NCBI GenBank assembly: GCA_032718475.1
Contig: JAUCBJ010008061.1
Coordinates: 53,687-117,686 of the forward strand
Direction of reading: 5' to 3'
Length of the DNA stretch: 64,000 nucleotides
From: Nemertoderma westbladi
Lineage: Eukaryota; Xenacoelomorpha; Nemertodermatida; Nemertodermatidae
Shown: piece after piece, positions 27,559 through 42,500 of the stretch
Position numbering within the stretch: the stretch's first letter is position 1
How the letters are laid out: each line of letters begins with the position of its first letter
Notes under the pieces: generated by a model
The model's input: the letters and a program-made list of their open reading frames with translations, nothing else
Told to the model about the DNA's origin: nothing
Databases searched by the model: none
Program-made: the position numbers and the translations under genes

Positions 27559-30500
27559 CTGATAACAATAATTATAATACACGCTCTAGTTTTATGTGTC
27601 ACTAAAACAATTCCCTCCTTTTCACTCAATTTTTGTCACTAAACTATAAATAGTTCACCTCTAAAATATATTTATTTGATCACTGAAATAACTTTTTTTA
27701 ACATAAAAAATTACAATATGCTGTTTCAAGGATTTTCGTTTTTTTTTTTTTGTTTACGTTAGAATAACGTGACACTGCAACCTGTTCCTTTCCTATATTT
27801 AGTGGCGATTAATAGATTGTAGTGAATATTAATATATTTTAGTTTAGATTTTAGTTATATTATATTATATTTCAGTTTAGATTAGATTAATATATTTAGT
27901 GATAATTTATATATTTTGGTGATGATTTATATAAAAGTAAAACCATATTTTAGTTGAAACGGAAATTTAAATGATTTTCCTGTTAACATTTAGTGAATAT
28001 GGTTCATTTATAGTAGGTAGATAACTGGCTGTGGATAACATCTAGAACACGAGATTGTCAGACAGCTATCTAATTCAGTCGGCCCTAGTTCCTTCCCTAT
28101 GTTTTGTTTGTTTGTAAATACGCATTTATAACTTTCTAGAACAATCTATCTACTAAACCTACCTTCCTCAGGATACAGTATCTACTCGTTAATCAGAATC
28201 CCAGACATTCGTAATTCTGTAAGTATGGTATGGTCACATACTGGATAATATATCGCAAAATGATATAAAGTTGGATAATATGTCGCTCAATTATATAAAG
28301 TTGGATAATATGTCGCACACTGATACTAATATAAATACTGATATAAAGTTGTCGAATATGTCGTACAATGATATAAAGTGGGATATGTCGCACTGCGTCA
28401 TTTGGTCGAGCGAAAATATTTACACAGAAATAAATAAAATAATTTTATGCAACAGAGTAATTACACAATTAATTATCGCCTCAGTGTGTCATAAATGTTG
28501 ATCATTATAGAAACAAGTTGCTCATTTTCCAATAACCGCACTCTGTTAGGCCAACTCTGTGAGATCTGCGGCAGGTCTCAAACCGAAGAACCTCTCTTAA
28601 AGGCCTGTTTCAATATAGTGACTATTGGTGGTAGGTAACCATGCCAACAGGTTATATATGCAAAAAAGTCCAGAGGATTGTATGTCTCTATAACCACTGG
28701 AAAAAAATAGCAACGACCAATTAAAACAGAATGAATGCGATAATAGGAAAAAAGCAACAGCTGTCAGACCTTTTACAAATTCATCATCAGCAATAATTAA
28801 TTGATCAACAAAACAAACTAACTATTTACTCAAAAATATATTGTGAATTTCAAAAAACAAGTCCTGACTACTCCGAGGGTGACTGGAATTTCCTCTACCA
28901 CCTGGCATTGTAACTAAGGAAAATTAAAACACTTTTAACACCATTTATAAATCATTCTAAGTGTTACATCCTACGCTGTATATCATTTATTATATTTAAC
29001 GATTTGATCTACAATGTTATTGAACAGAAGCTATTCATGTCATCAAAGATTGACTCATCAAAGGTTATTAGCCTGCAAAAATCTACCGACAGACAGTCAG
29101 ACAGACAACTGTTGAACCTACCCGTATGCTATGCTCGCTAACTTCGTGGCGCGCCCCACTGCGGTACCCATATACTAAGCTCGCTTACTTCGTGGCTCGC
29201 CCCACAGCGGTACCCGTATGCTAAGCTCGCCCCACAGCGGTGCCCGTATGCTTTACTTCGTGGCTTGCCCCACACCTGTACCCGTACGGTAAGCTCGCTA
29301 ACTTCGTGGCTCGCCTCACATCGGTTCACGTACGCTAAGCTCGCTTACTCCATGGCTCGCCCCCACAGCGGTGCCCATATGCTAAGCTCTCTTACTTCGT
29401 GGCTCGCCCCACAGCCGTACCTGTACGGTAAGCTCGCTAACTTCGTGGCTCGCCCCAATGCGTTGCCCGTATGCTAAGCATACTTACTTCGTTGCTCGCC
29501 CCACTACTCTACCATTATGTTCCGACACGCCGTCTTCTCTATGAACTGGCTTCTATCCGCCATCTTGCGGATTATTTATTCGGTTAGGAAATTTACAATT
29601 CCTTAACATACCGCTGCTGCTCTCCTTAACGATTAACTTATCTATTTATCAAATTCATGGGCGATTTCATTGGCCTGTATAGCAACTATGTAAACTAAAA
29701 TACATAGTTGCTCAAGCACTCACTCAAGTACTGTAGTCATTAGCAAATCGCAGTCTACTTTACAAATGACTACCTACCTGTGGTGTACCGCAAGGTACCA
29801 GCCAACTACACTATAATCGGCTTATTTTCTCCATGGGGCTGCCAAAGCACGAGAGTGTGCACAGGATGGTCCTTACGGCGAAAACAATGTCCTGCAAAGT
29901 TGATGCGGCTTTGTTCTAGGGTCGAGCTTGGCTTCCAGATACATTATCCAAGGTAACAGAAGTCGTCCACATGCCCAAGCATACCACCCTTTGAGCTTAT
30001 GCTCATCCGATCAGAGATTTGCTGAGGACTTTCAAAGTTAACAGTCAAAATTTTGGTCTTTTTGGAGTTAATAAAAAGACCAACACTAGAAGCAGCCTGT
30101 TCTAATGAGCTGAGGAGCCGTTGGGCTCCCTTTAGTAATTCTGACTGTACTCCTAAGTCATCTGCAAAGTCTAGACCAGTGAGGCAGGGCAGGATTTCTT
30201 CGACTTCTGGAGCCAGTAGGATCATGATGATGATGATATAAGGACATGCGTAGAACATAGTCAACCACAATTATGGTGTACCACAATTGTGGTGTACCGC
30301 AAGGTAGTATATTAGGTCCCCTGCATTTTGTATGCCATGTAAATGATATAATAGTAAAGATCCCGCCCGATCTTAAACTAATTTTATATGCCGATGACAT
30401 TGCTCTTATTTTCGAAAGATCTTGTCAATAATTCTCAAACGTTAAGTGCAGTTATCCATTCACTACGGTAAGACCGAAAGTATTTTGATTGGTTCGAAGC

Positions 30501-33500
30501 GAAAGTTTAAAAAGGTACTCATGTGACTACTGTAGTTATGAATATATTATAAAAAATTAAAATATGTTAAATATTTAGGCACCACATTGGATAACTGCTT
30601 ATCAGGGAGAAAGCACAGTGTACAATATATGTTTCTTCTATACAGAAATAAAATACCGACTCTCGCAAGTTCCTTTGCTCTTCTTTAATACAGTGTCACA
30701 TGGACTAAACTAATGCCTTTTCTTTTTGGTTTGATGGCATAAGGAGGGGGGGGGGGGGGGGGGGGGGCTAATTCAGAAAACAATATAATTTTCATTTTCA
30801 ACCCCCCCCCCCCCCCCTGATGCATATTTTTATGAGGTTTCAAAACTTTAAATGTCTGTGAATGGGATTGTGTTCCTGACGGTATGTTTGTCAAAATATA
30901 ACAAAAGCATTTTAGCTAAAAGATATGTTATGGGAGTCTTCGTGGTCGCTGATTTCATTCCAAACGTCAGTTTTCACTTTTAACGAAAACTACATCATAC
31001 CGTCACCTAGCTAAAACTTATTCTGTGTTTCTTTGGTCGCTGATTTCATTTCCGTTATTCTGTGTTTCTTTGGTTGCTGATTTCATTTCCGAAGTCAATT
31101 TTCATTTTTAGTGAAGTTTATGGTGTCTGATTGTATGTCCGTCTGTCTGTCTATCAAAATATAAGGAAAGCATTCCTATTCTAACTAGCTAGAAGTTTTG
31201 TTATGGGGGTTATCGTTATCCTGGTTGCTGATTTTATTTCCGACGTCAGTTTTCATTTTTAACAAAACCTACTATGTCTGTCTGTCAGTTTTTCTGTCTG
31301 TCCTGCGATCTGTCTGTCAAACTAATAGGAATGCATACCAACTAGCTAACAATTTTATGGGGGTTTTCCTGGTTGGTGATTTCATTGTCAGTTTTCGTGT
31401 TTAATGATCACTCACATTGTCTGTTTGTCTGTTCAGCAGTCGGTTATATATTTTGACGGACAGAATGATGACAATGAAAGACAGATATAGAAGTGAAATC
31501 ACTGACCCGGAAAACCCTTGTAACAACATTTTCAGCGGGATTGTGTGCCTTCTAACATTTCAATTGACACTGGACAGACTCAAATTAAATTACCATAACC
31601 ATAAAATTTCAATGCGTTTTCTGAAGAATGCAAATTTTAAATTTCAAAACGCAAAGGCTTTTCCAAAAAGGAACGAATTCGTGTGAAATTTGGCATGAAT
31701 GATAACTGGGTGATGCTTAACACCCCCAATTACCACATTTTTAATTTTCTGGGCTATAGCTGAAATATTTAACAAAATGTGTCAATTGTTGGTCAAAAAT
31801 TTTCTTTTTTAGTCAAAAAAAAAAACTTTTGGCACCTAGTTAAAAGTAGTATTTTCGCTTCCCTGAAGTATTATAATTAGTTCAGTTGAATTCGCCTCCC
31901 TAAAAAACCGATAACATGCCAAAATAGAGATCTTTGAATGAAAGTTCGTGACAGTTCGTGTTCAATACAATTTGAAATTGAAACTCCATGATGGCATGCA
32001 TACCAGATTCAATTTACTGAACTTTAAAACATCGATTAAGGGCCCTTTCTTTGGACACTGACACATTTGCATAAATTATGTTAATTAGGTTAAAAATTAA
32101 AAATTTCAAACCTATTCTATACATATGTACCAAATGTCAATAAATTTGGGTAAAACGAAGCCTCCTAAATACGGGGACGATTTAATAAAGACTACGAAGC
32201 TGTATAAGGGTAAGTGTCCCAAATACCTAAAACAACAATCCTTCGAAACTGATACTTTATTTTTAAAACGGTATTAAAAATTACAACGATATAAAAACAA
32301 ATAAAATTAAATATATATTATTAAACAAATTAAATAAATGACTAGTATAAAGCTAATAATAGCTTAAATACTCTTAAATACTTCATTCGCGCAAATTAAC
32401 GGTTCTGACAAACTTAAGTTTCCTGAAAATGTCCCGAAAAGCCATCCCCCCGAATGTACAAAATGTAAAATAGAATATTCGCTAATGGCCCTGTCTCTAC
32501 GTGTCTCGCCACAGAAATATTGGCTGTATAAAATGTAGGTATTTATTTACCTCGTCTAACAACTGTTTTATAAGGGCACCCTTGTCTTCGTCTTTGCCAG
32601 ATAAAACGAACTGGAGTTTTAAATCATCGTATTGATCAGCCTCCTTGGCACGCTGAATCATTTTGGTTTTATTCGACTCGTAAACTTGCATCGCCTTCTC
32701 CAAATCCATTAACGCACTCATACTCTCTAAATATAATCAATATGCAACATGTTGCAGGTCTCCTTCCCACTTGCTACTTTGTTACAGCAACTTGTTTCAC
32801 CAACATGTTGCAGTTCCCCTTCCCACTTGCTACTTTGTTACAGCAACTTGTTTCACCAACATGTTGCAGGTCCCCTTCCCACGTGCTACTTTGTTACAGC
32901 AACTTGTTTCACCAACATGTTGCAGGTCCCCTTCCCACGTGCTACTTTGTTACAGCAACTTGTTTCACCAACATGTTGCAGGTCCCCTTCCCACGTGCTA
33001 CTTTGTTACAGCAACTTGTTTCACCAACATGTTGCAGGTCCCCTTCCCACGTGCTACTTTGTTACAGCAACTTGATTCACCAACATGTTGCAGGTCCCCT
33101 TCCCACTTGCTACTTTGTTACAGCAACTTGTTTCACCAACATGTTGCAGGTCCCCTTCTCACGTGCTACTTTGTTACAGCAACTTGTTTCACCAACATGT
33201 TGCAGGTCCCCTTCTCACGTGCTACTTTGTTACAGCAACTTGTTTCACCAACATGTTGCAGGTCCCCTTCCCACGTGCTACTTTGTTACAGCAACTTGTT
33301 TCACCAACATGTTGCAGGTCCCCTTCTCACGTGCTACTTTGTTACAGCAACTTGTTTCACCAACATGTTGCAGGTCCCCTTCCCACGTGCTACTTTGTTA
33401 CGGGATTTCGTTTGCAATTTGTTGCGGCATATTATTTATATCACTTGTTTTTTTTAATGTAGTTATAGGAAAGGAAATTGCAAAAAAAATTGCTTTGTTA

Positions 33501-36500
33501 TTGAAAGGGGGGCCTCACCTCATCGACGACTAAACATTTATATCATAAAGATAGCAGTAACCATGGTAACTCACGCAGTACATCGCTCTTGCGTAGATGT
33601 TGACTCTCCTCAGCTTTCACCAGAAACCAATGCTCCTTCTCCATCATGTCTCTCTCCATGGCTTCCATAATTTCTTCAGTATTTCTGGAATAATAAATCG
33701 CAATAAAACATTTACGATATATTACAGATGGTTAATAGAATAACTAAACAGCATCGATTTTATCAAAATGTTAATAATAATGAGAAAAAATGCAATAAAT
33801 CACTGAATAATTATTTATATCACTTTGTGAAAAGTAACGCGTTTCAGCGGTATGACCAGAGGGCATTAAAGTACCGTAGAACAAACCAGCTAGGTGTTTT
33901 TTGGAATAGCTGCAGGGGTAGCCGCACAAGCAGCTAGGTGGCCGCTGCGGCCTTCAGCCAGATCCAACACGGGGCTTAAGGGTCAATAACTTTAAACGGA
34001 ACTGCACAGGTGATGTTCGACGCCCATCGAAGTCAATCTACATAGAGAGCATTATTATTATTTTCTCCATATTAATTATATTTGTATTAACAGTTTATTT
34101 CCAATTAATTTATCTATATGAGCCATTCATACTAACTTGGCTCTTTCGTTCATCTCTAGTAGTTGTTTCACAAGTAAAGCGGCATTAAACTCCGCATCCT
34201 TTAAACTCCCAACCAACATCAGTTTCTCCTGGTCCTTTTTGTTATGGACTTCTTGTATACTGCTATCCAATAACTGTTTTTCTACTTCGATCGTTCTACA
34301 GAAATAGATCAAAAAATAATTAGTAAATTAGAGCGAATTAAAAAAACAAACACCAAGTAGAAAAAGATTAATGGCTCGGCCCACAAAGAGGTAAGAAACT
34401 TATTCGGAAACGGTTATTGAAACGAGATTATTAAAGTATGACCTCGATCTACACCTTGTAATTCGACAGTAGAGTAAAACGGACGATCGCTGACTGATTC
34501 CACTCAATGCGTAAAAGAGACGGTATATAACTATATCGATAGACCATACCAATCCAAAATATATATGGTTGAACATTTCGCGTGTTTCAAATAGAATAAC
34601 CAGAACCATATAAATAAATCCAACAATTAAATTTATTTATAAAAGGCCCGACCCCCCCATCATTAACCAATTAAAAGGGAGAATTTAAAGTCAAAACAAT
34701 AAAAATATTTGAAATAATATCAGACTGGGTCAGCATTGCCAAGTTAATTACTCATCCATTATTAATTACAACATCTAGGGACTCAATGGACCTTATGGTC
34801 AGGTCATGGTCATTTAAACATAATAATTACAGGAACAAAGCCCAACTCACTCCAGGGGTCGGTCGGAGTAACAATTTCGGATGTGGGTGTGTAATAATAA
34901 TAGTAGTAGTAATATAAACCTGGCACACATAAATTATTAGTAATAACCCCGGACCCAGTGCTGTAGTAAGACCCACCACCACCGTCAACACAGTCTGACT
35001 AATAATTAGGTAATACAATCGTCGCCCACACCCGTACACTGGTGCAGTGAGTCGTACAAGTTGTTGTGTATCACACACACAGCAACCGATAAACAACAAT
35101 TAATCTAAAACAATATACCTGCAACCTATGTGCCATAAAATTATATATAACAAGCATTTAATTACTGTATATTGCGGCAAAGGTATTTAATTAGAGTAAC
35201 TTTTAATCCTATTTAGATTAATAATACACTATAATAATTATAGACTAAATCACCAACTAATATGTCAAACTATATTTAATATTCATAAAAATTTATTAAA
35301 TAAACAATTTACTTGTTTTTATAAATCGTTTATATATTATCTGAATATAAAATATTTTTATACTTACAGTAAGTTGATGGATAGTAGAGGTCATTAGTAA
35401 AGTAATTTTTATAATTATTTTAGTTGATTTGTGTCGGCCTAATGGCAATCCAAAATGCAAATCTAAACCGCATAGAGTTGCAAAAGTTAGATAACGCCAG
35501 TTTTCGAATTAGCTGTTCGTGCAGCTTCTTGTGTGTAGATGCACTATCTGTCTGTCACTCTATCGAAAACGCGTAGCAGCTCACGCCGCAACATGAATTT
35601 CCGTATCAGCGATTATGCAGCTAGTTTTCGTTTGCAGCATTACACGGGAATATCTGGCAGCACAAACAGCTGCTGGAACAATATCAAATGAACTGCAAAT
35701 GCCCGACATACAAAACGTGTTTTCAAATAGCGTCTAATACCAAAACAGGCCTAAGGAGTTTGTGATAAGCACAAAAAGCGTGGCCAGAATAATAACTATA
35801 CCACTAACATATGAGTTATGAGTTGTACAAAAAATTGTGCTAAGAGGCGTTCGTTAAGAGTTTTGATGGAGTCTGTAGTTAGCAGTAATTTGAGGCAAAG
35901 TAGAAAAATTATTGTTCCCAACGGGTGTAAAGGCTACGCCGACAACAACCAACGCCGACAACCATTGTTAAAGTTAATTAATGATAATTGTCAATTGAGG
36001 GAAAGGTACAGGTTACAGTGGAAGGTAATTCTAACCAAAACAATAAACGAAAGTGACAAACCCATGTTACATTTTCATATTTGCTGTTGTCGGAATGTCG
36101 TTTGTCGGCGTAGCGTTTACACCCTTCCCATCCTTCATTTTTCCATACAGTACGACAGAAGAAATTGATGTTAGGAGTTTCAATGAGTCATACAACTGGG
36201 TCAAGGTAAGTCAGGGGAGTCTTGAATGCGAGGGCGATAACCTACCACGGACTACCTGTAGGCCAACGTCCAATGGAAATCAACCTTGAACTGTTAACCT
36301 CTTTAATCCGACTAGGTCATTGAAACGTCGTAGACAGAAAGGGTGCTGTCCGCGGCAATATTTGCGGCTGTTCGATGGAGGGCCTACCTCGCTCAATGGT
36401 AAGGGCCCTTTCTCTTCGGTTGAAAGATGACCTTAAAGGACCAACAAAGAAGCAACATCTAGGGGTCGCGGCTGACAGGGGCTTTAAAATGTGCGGTTGG

Positions 36501-39500
36501 ATGAGACAACCGAACACATCACATGCGTTTAATTCAATTATATACAAATATATTACTGGGGAACTTCTCTCGTTTAGGGACCCAGATTAACGGGCAAGTT
36601 TACATTCGTTTAGTAAATGTTAAAAGGTTTCTACATGTGAGATAGAATAGTCATTTGTAGATCAGAAAGTAAAAATCTGGTTACTCACGCATTCTTAGTT
36701 CATTTAGGGTATTTAGTACAAGTTCCATTCCTGTTCGAACAAGTGCCACCATCACCAATGAAAGGATCTATTGATAACTTACTAACTGTTGATTTTATAT
36801 TGTTGTGCCAAATATGTTTTGTGAACAGTTTAGCGATACGTCATCCATAAAGGCATATTATTGTATTACGAGTATAAATCAATGTAACGGGGCGTCATAT
36901 GACGCATTTAGATGTAGCTTAGTATATTCTTTGTGAGGTTTAGTTATTATTAGTTATCATTTGGAAGATTTAGTTATCGTGTTAAGACAACAGAGCGAAA
37001 CTCATCGCCGGAATTAATTGAATTCGTTTAGTGTACATGCAATTAGGTGCACTACAGAACAAATTCCAGTTAAGGAAAACAATTAAGGGATTTGGGATAT
37101 GTAATGTAAAAGTAAGGGATTTTGGACTATGGGATTTGTACTGGAAGTAGCGTCACAATATTGCATTTGGTACGCTTTTTCCTTCCATATCGGACTTTAT
37201 GGTAATTGCAAGGGGGTACATATATTTTGCTCAATAAATTACTTCATATTAATTTGTTGTGCAATCACTTTACTAATAACTTAACTTTTACTTCTTCTAA
37301 CTAGTGCAATCCGTGTTAATTAATTAGTTACTTAAAATTAGATTTATAAAAAACAATAAAAAAAATAATAAAATGTGGAATATTGGCGATAAATAGTTTA
37401 GAAATCCCCCAGATAGTGATGAAATATCAGATGATGGAAAATATTGTACAAGGAGAATTACACCAACAATACCATCATCATGGATCAATTATTGGGTCGA
37501 GGCTTCGTAGCACGGCCCCATCTGGAATATATATGGGACAATTACAAGAGAAAGAATGTAGTCGAAGAGGAAGACCCAGGGCTGATACCATAAAGAAGTT
37601 ACAGTTGGACGGGAGGTGTTCCTCCAGTGCTATACGGTAAGTTGTATGTAGTCGTAGAGGTAGACCCAGGGCTGATACAATAAAGAAGTTACAGTTGGAC
37701 GGGAGGTGTTCCTCCAGTGCTATACGGTAAGTTGTATGTAGTCGTAGAGGTAGACCCAGGGCTGATACAATAAAGAAGTTACAGTTGGACGGGAGGTGTT
37801 CCTCCAGTGCTATACGGTAAGTTGTATGTAGTCGTAGAGGTAGACCCAGGGCTGATACAATAAAGAAGTTACAGTTGGACGGGAGGTGTTCCTCCAGTGC
37901 TATACGGTAAGTTGTATGTAGTCGTAGAGGTAGACCCAGGGCTGATACAATAAAGAAGTTACAGTTGGACGGGAGGTGTTCCTCCAGTGCTATACGGTAA
38001 GTTGTATGTAGTCGTAGAGGTAGACCCAGGGCTGATACAATAAAGAAGTTACAGTTGGACGGGAGGTGTTCCTCCAGTGCTATACGGTAAGTTGTATGTA
38101 GTCGTAGAGGTAGACCCAGGGCTGATACAATAAAGAAGTTACAGTTGGACGGGAGGTGTTCCTCCAGTGCTATACGGTAAGTTGTATGTAGTCGTAGAGG
38201 TAGACCCAGGGCTGATACAATAAAGAAGTTACAGTTGGACGGGAGGTGTTCCTCCAGTGCTATACGGTAAGTTGTATGTAGTCGTAGAGGTAGACCCAGG
38301 GCTGATACAATAAAGAAGTTACAGTTGGACGGGAGGTGTTCCTCCAGTGCTATACGGTAAGTTGTATGTAGTCGTAGAGGTAGACCCAGGGCTGATACAA
38401 TAAAGAAGTTACAGTTGGACGGGAGGTGTTCCTCCAGTGCTATACGGTAAGTTGTATGTAGTCGTAGAGGTAGACCCAGGGCTGATACAATAAAGAAGTT
38501 ACAGTTGGACGGGAGGTGTTCCTCCAGTGCTATACGGTAAGTTGTATGTAGTCGTAGAGGTAGACCTAGGGCTGATACAATAAAGAAGTTACAGTTGGAC
38601 GGGAGGTGTTCCTCCAGTGCTATACGGTAAGTTGTATGTAGTCGTAGAGGTAGACCCAGGGCTGATACAATAAAGAAATTACAGTTGGACGGGAGGTGTT
38701 CCTCCAGTGCTATACGGTAAGTTGTATGTAGTCGTAGAGGTAGACCCAGGGCTGATACCATAAAGAAGTTACAGTTGGACGGGAGGTGTTCCTCCAGTGC
38801 TATACGGTAAGTTGTATGTAGTCGTAGAGAGATAGGCCTAGAGCTGATACAATAAAGAAGTTACAGTTGGACGGGAGGTGTTCCGCCAGTGCTATACGGT
38901 AAGTTGTATGTAGTCGTAGAGGTAGACCCAGGGCTGATACCATAAAGAAGTTACAGTTGGACGGGAGGTGTTCCTCCAGTGCTATACGGTAAGTTGTATG
39001 TAGTCGTAGAGGTAGACCCAGGGCTGATACAATAAAGAAGTTACAGTTGGACGGGAGGTGTTCCTCCAGTGCTATACGGTAAGTTGTATGTAGTCGTAGA
39101 GGTAGACCCAGGGCTGATACAATAAAGAAGTTACAGTTGGACGGGAGGTGTTCCTCCAGTGCTATACGGTAAGTTGTATGTAGTCGTAGAGGTAGACCCA
39201 GAGCTGATACAATAAAGAAGTTACAGTTGGACGGGAGGTGTTCCTCCAGTGCTATACGGTAAGTTGTATGTAGTCGTAGAGGTAGACCCAGGGCTGATAC
39301 AATAAAGAAGTTACAGTTGGACGGGAGGTGTTCCTCCAGTGCTATACGGTAAGTTGTATGTAGTCGTAGAGAGATAGGCCTAGAGCTGATGCTAAATGAG
39401 TAACGCCTCCCCTGGGAGTTTAGAGTCGAATAAACTTTAAGTTTTGGGGTGTAATTTGTGTATAATTTCTAACAATCGTGGGATACATGTCAAAGATCCA

Positions 39501-42500
39501 GTCATCATGAAGAATTAATATCTCGTTTCAATGTTCAATTATCAATTTAGGGAAAGGAGCTTACAAGGAGGTTACAATGGCACGTTATACTAACCAAAAC
39601 AATAACTAAAGTCAATTGAATAGGTTACAGTTATATTTTTGGGAGCAATCAGCTGGTATTTGCGTCGATTAATTTTGATTTTGATTGATTGTGATTAATC
39701 CCGACCGCCAATTTGTAAAGGAGACTGTGAGTGTGCCTCTAGCGGAAGTAGGAAGAATGTATGACAACTTAATACATTTCTGAACTTTCATTCTATTTCA
39801 CGCGGGTCCCCATTACATATGGAGCAATTTATTATTGAATACTTTATTTTTTCAGGTGTTCCACATGTTACCGGGTGTTTCCTCGAGAGAAATCACTACA
39901 GGCCCACGAACGCACTCACAGGGGTGAACGACCTTACATGTGCGACTTCCCGGGATGCAACAAAGCTTTCATTCAGGTAGTGAGTGATACTGATACTACC
40001 CTACCTAGTCTACTAATAGTTCCGAGTGAAATATTCCGGGAAATAAAGTAAACCTATTGCTGGGGTGCGGAGTACTATATTTAACGGAATGAGATATAGT
40101 ACCAGTATTCGAGTTCGAGTATTCGAGACCAGAGTTCACATTGGTGGCACCCCATTATAGGTCATGATGAAATGGAAGTCGTGCATTTCTGGTGGCGGGA
40201 TGAAAGATACTGTCCGTATTCGCTACGGTGTGCACGGTTGACGCTAATTCGGCAAAATAAATTAAAAACTTGAAAATAAAATACTGCTAACTACAGCTAA
40301 TGCGGGATACGGTGTTACTTTATCAAATGAAACATTTAGTTTATATTAAACGCTTTGTAATGTGCAGTATTTCTGGGCTTCAAACAGGAGGTGCATGGTT
40401 CGACCCCTGGAAAGAGCAGTCAGTCATTCATTAGTACTATTTCACTCTCCCATAAAGCAGTACAGTTCCAGTTCTATTTAGTCCTAGTTTGTCTATTACT
40501 CAGTGGGATATATTATATTCCTTTGTGTCCCTCTGTTCCCAAGGGACTGAGAATTTGGCCACCGGAGAATTTAAATTTGTCTGAAAATAAGAGCTATACA
40601 GTTTAACAACGTGCAAAATCAAATTTAATTGTGTTAAAAGGTTAAATTTAATTTAACAAAAAAATATGTTAACAGATATTATCAAAAATAAAGTAACATG
40701 TTTATTATATACAGTATGTAGTAACTATTGCCATAACAACAACACTGCATCGCATTGTATCACCAACATTGATTATTATTTGTGTTTCACAGAGTGGTCA
40801 ACTAAAGACACACCAAAGACTCCACACCAAAGAGCATCCATTCCGATGTTCCATAAAAGGGTGTTTGCAGGTGTTCACCCACGCAAACCGAAGGTGTTCT
40901 CTGCACCCTGAAGCGAGGATCCTGAGAGAGAGGGTCTTACTGGATCTCAAACAATTGCTAGTCCCCGGGACGCCTCGTTAGTATAATGTCTACATAATAT
41001 TGGGGGGAATAGTCACCAGGATGCCTAGTTAGTATAATATCTAGATAATATTGGGGGCGACGATAGAAGGGTTGTGTTAGACCTAGATAATCTGTAGGAG
41101 TTATTGCGAAATTTGGGGGTCGATGTTTGGGAGTGAGAGACAATTTACAGATAAAATATGCAGTCCATTGAATTCATATTCAATATATTTAACTCCAAAT
41201 TAAATATCAGTAAGTAATCAGCTAATGTCCACCAACATTCTATCTGCAGCGGAAGTCAGACAATGGTTCATAGATTACGCGGAATCGCAACGCTCCACCC
41301 CTGGGGTTCGCAAACGACCACGGATTATAAAACCGAAGGAAGACCACTCGTTCCGCGATGTAGCCATGGAAACACCAAATACAGATAGACAAGTTGAGAA
41401 ATCGGTGCGGAACGTATTGGAATACCGCAAACAACAAACAATAACAACGGGATTACCGGTTTACAGGTCGGCTAAGCTTGAATGTCAATCACTCCCGCAC
41501 AATGCGCCAAAGCAAGAAAATAAAGGGATACATTATGGCCCAGGTACAGAAAGTAACAGTCGCAAATCGAGATATGTTGACAATCAAAATGTTGAAAAGT
41601 TAAAACAACCGCCACAACAGCGAACCCACCAGTCCACTGACCCCGTAGGAATGTTCGACTACACTCGAGTGAGCAGGAATGCATCATACCCACAACCACT
41701 GGCTATACCAACAGGGTTTCCTGTACGACCGGTACCATGGTTACTGCCGGGTCCCCACAGTTACTACGGGATGCCGTCGCCCCTTGAGGTGGAACGCACG
41801 AGACGCCCGGGCTACCAACCTGTTCTAGTCCCCGATAAAACGCTCACACCCCCGCTCGTAATGGACGTACGCCCATCGGTCGGACATCAGACAGAAACTG
41901 TGTCCGGGGTGCAACAATCGATTAGATTTGATCCAAAACAACAATCGATTCGATTTGAGCCAAAACAACAATTCTGGCCAACTTTACAGCAAATAGAGCA
42001 GAAGTCTGACCAGGAATCCCACTTCGTCACATCGATGTCGCATGTGTCCCAAATAAATAACAAGGCAATATCGATCCTACCCACAACGAAGTCTGTAGTC
42101 GCCATGCCGCAGCCATCCGCAATACATTTGCAATATTCATCCGCACTTAGTAGTCAGGAATGTATCAATCCAAACCAGAAATCGTATCACTCCCACAATC
42201 CCCCATATTCCCTTCCACAAATAAATGTATCTAATTTTGTTCATCCCATCGCCTTTGCTCAAACTAGTAAGTTGGAACACAAGGAAAATGACGTCACAGC
42301 TTTCAATCCGAAGGCTAATTATCCACTCGAAATCCAACCAATAGCGAAGCGTGTAGTGGACATAACACCATCAAATAAACCCGATATTCCATCCACTTAC
42401 AAGGTCAAGAACCACCACTCACAACGCAATATACATATGGAAACCAATTACATCAGCGATACACAAAAACGTAAGAGAGGCAGCGATAAACTCCCACGAT

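Noticed and set aside
28271-28501. 76-codon Asn-rich ORF
   Set aside because: Produced by a ~30-bp tandem repeat in an LRSAM1 intron.
32742-33533. Overlapping ORFs of 263, 228, 125 and 108 codons
   Set aside because: All come from the 56-bp satellite, which has no stop in any plus frame and rotates frames each copy; it is intronic.
35818-36168. 116-codon plus ORF as first exon of ZNF367
   Set aside because: Phase would fit, but part of it is a dispersed repeat and it has no similarity to the expected N-terminus.
37478-38761. 427-codon minus-strand ORF of 30-residue repeats
   Set aside because: Antisense of the 90-bp ZNF367 exon/donor array; open only because 90 is divisible by 3 and the unit lacks a stop in that frame.
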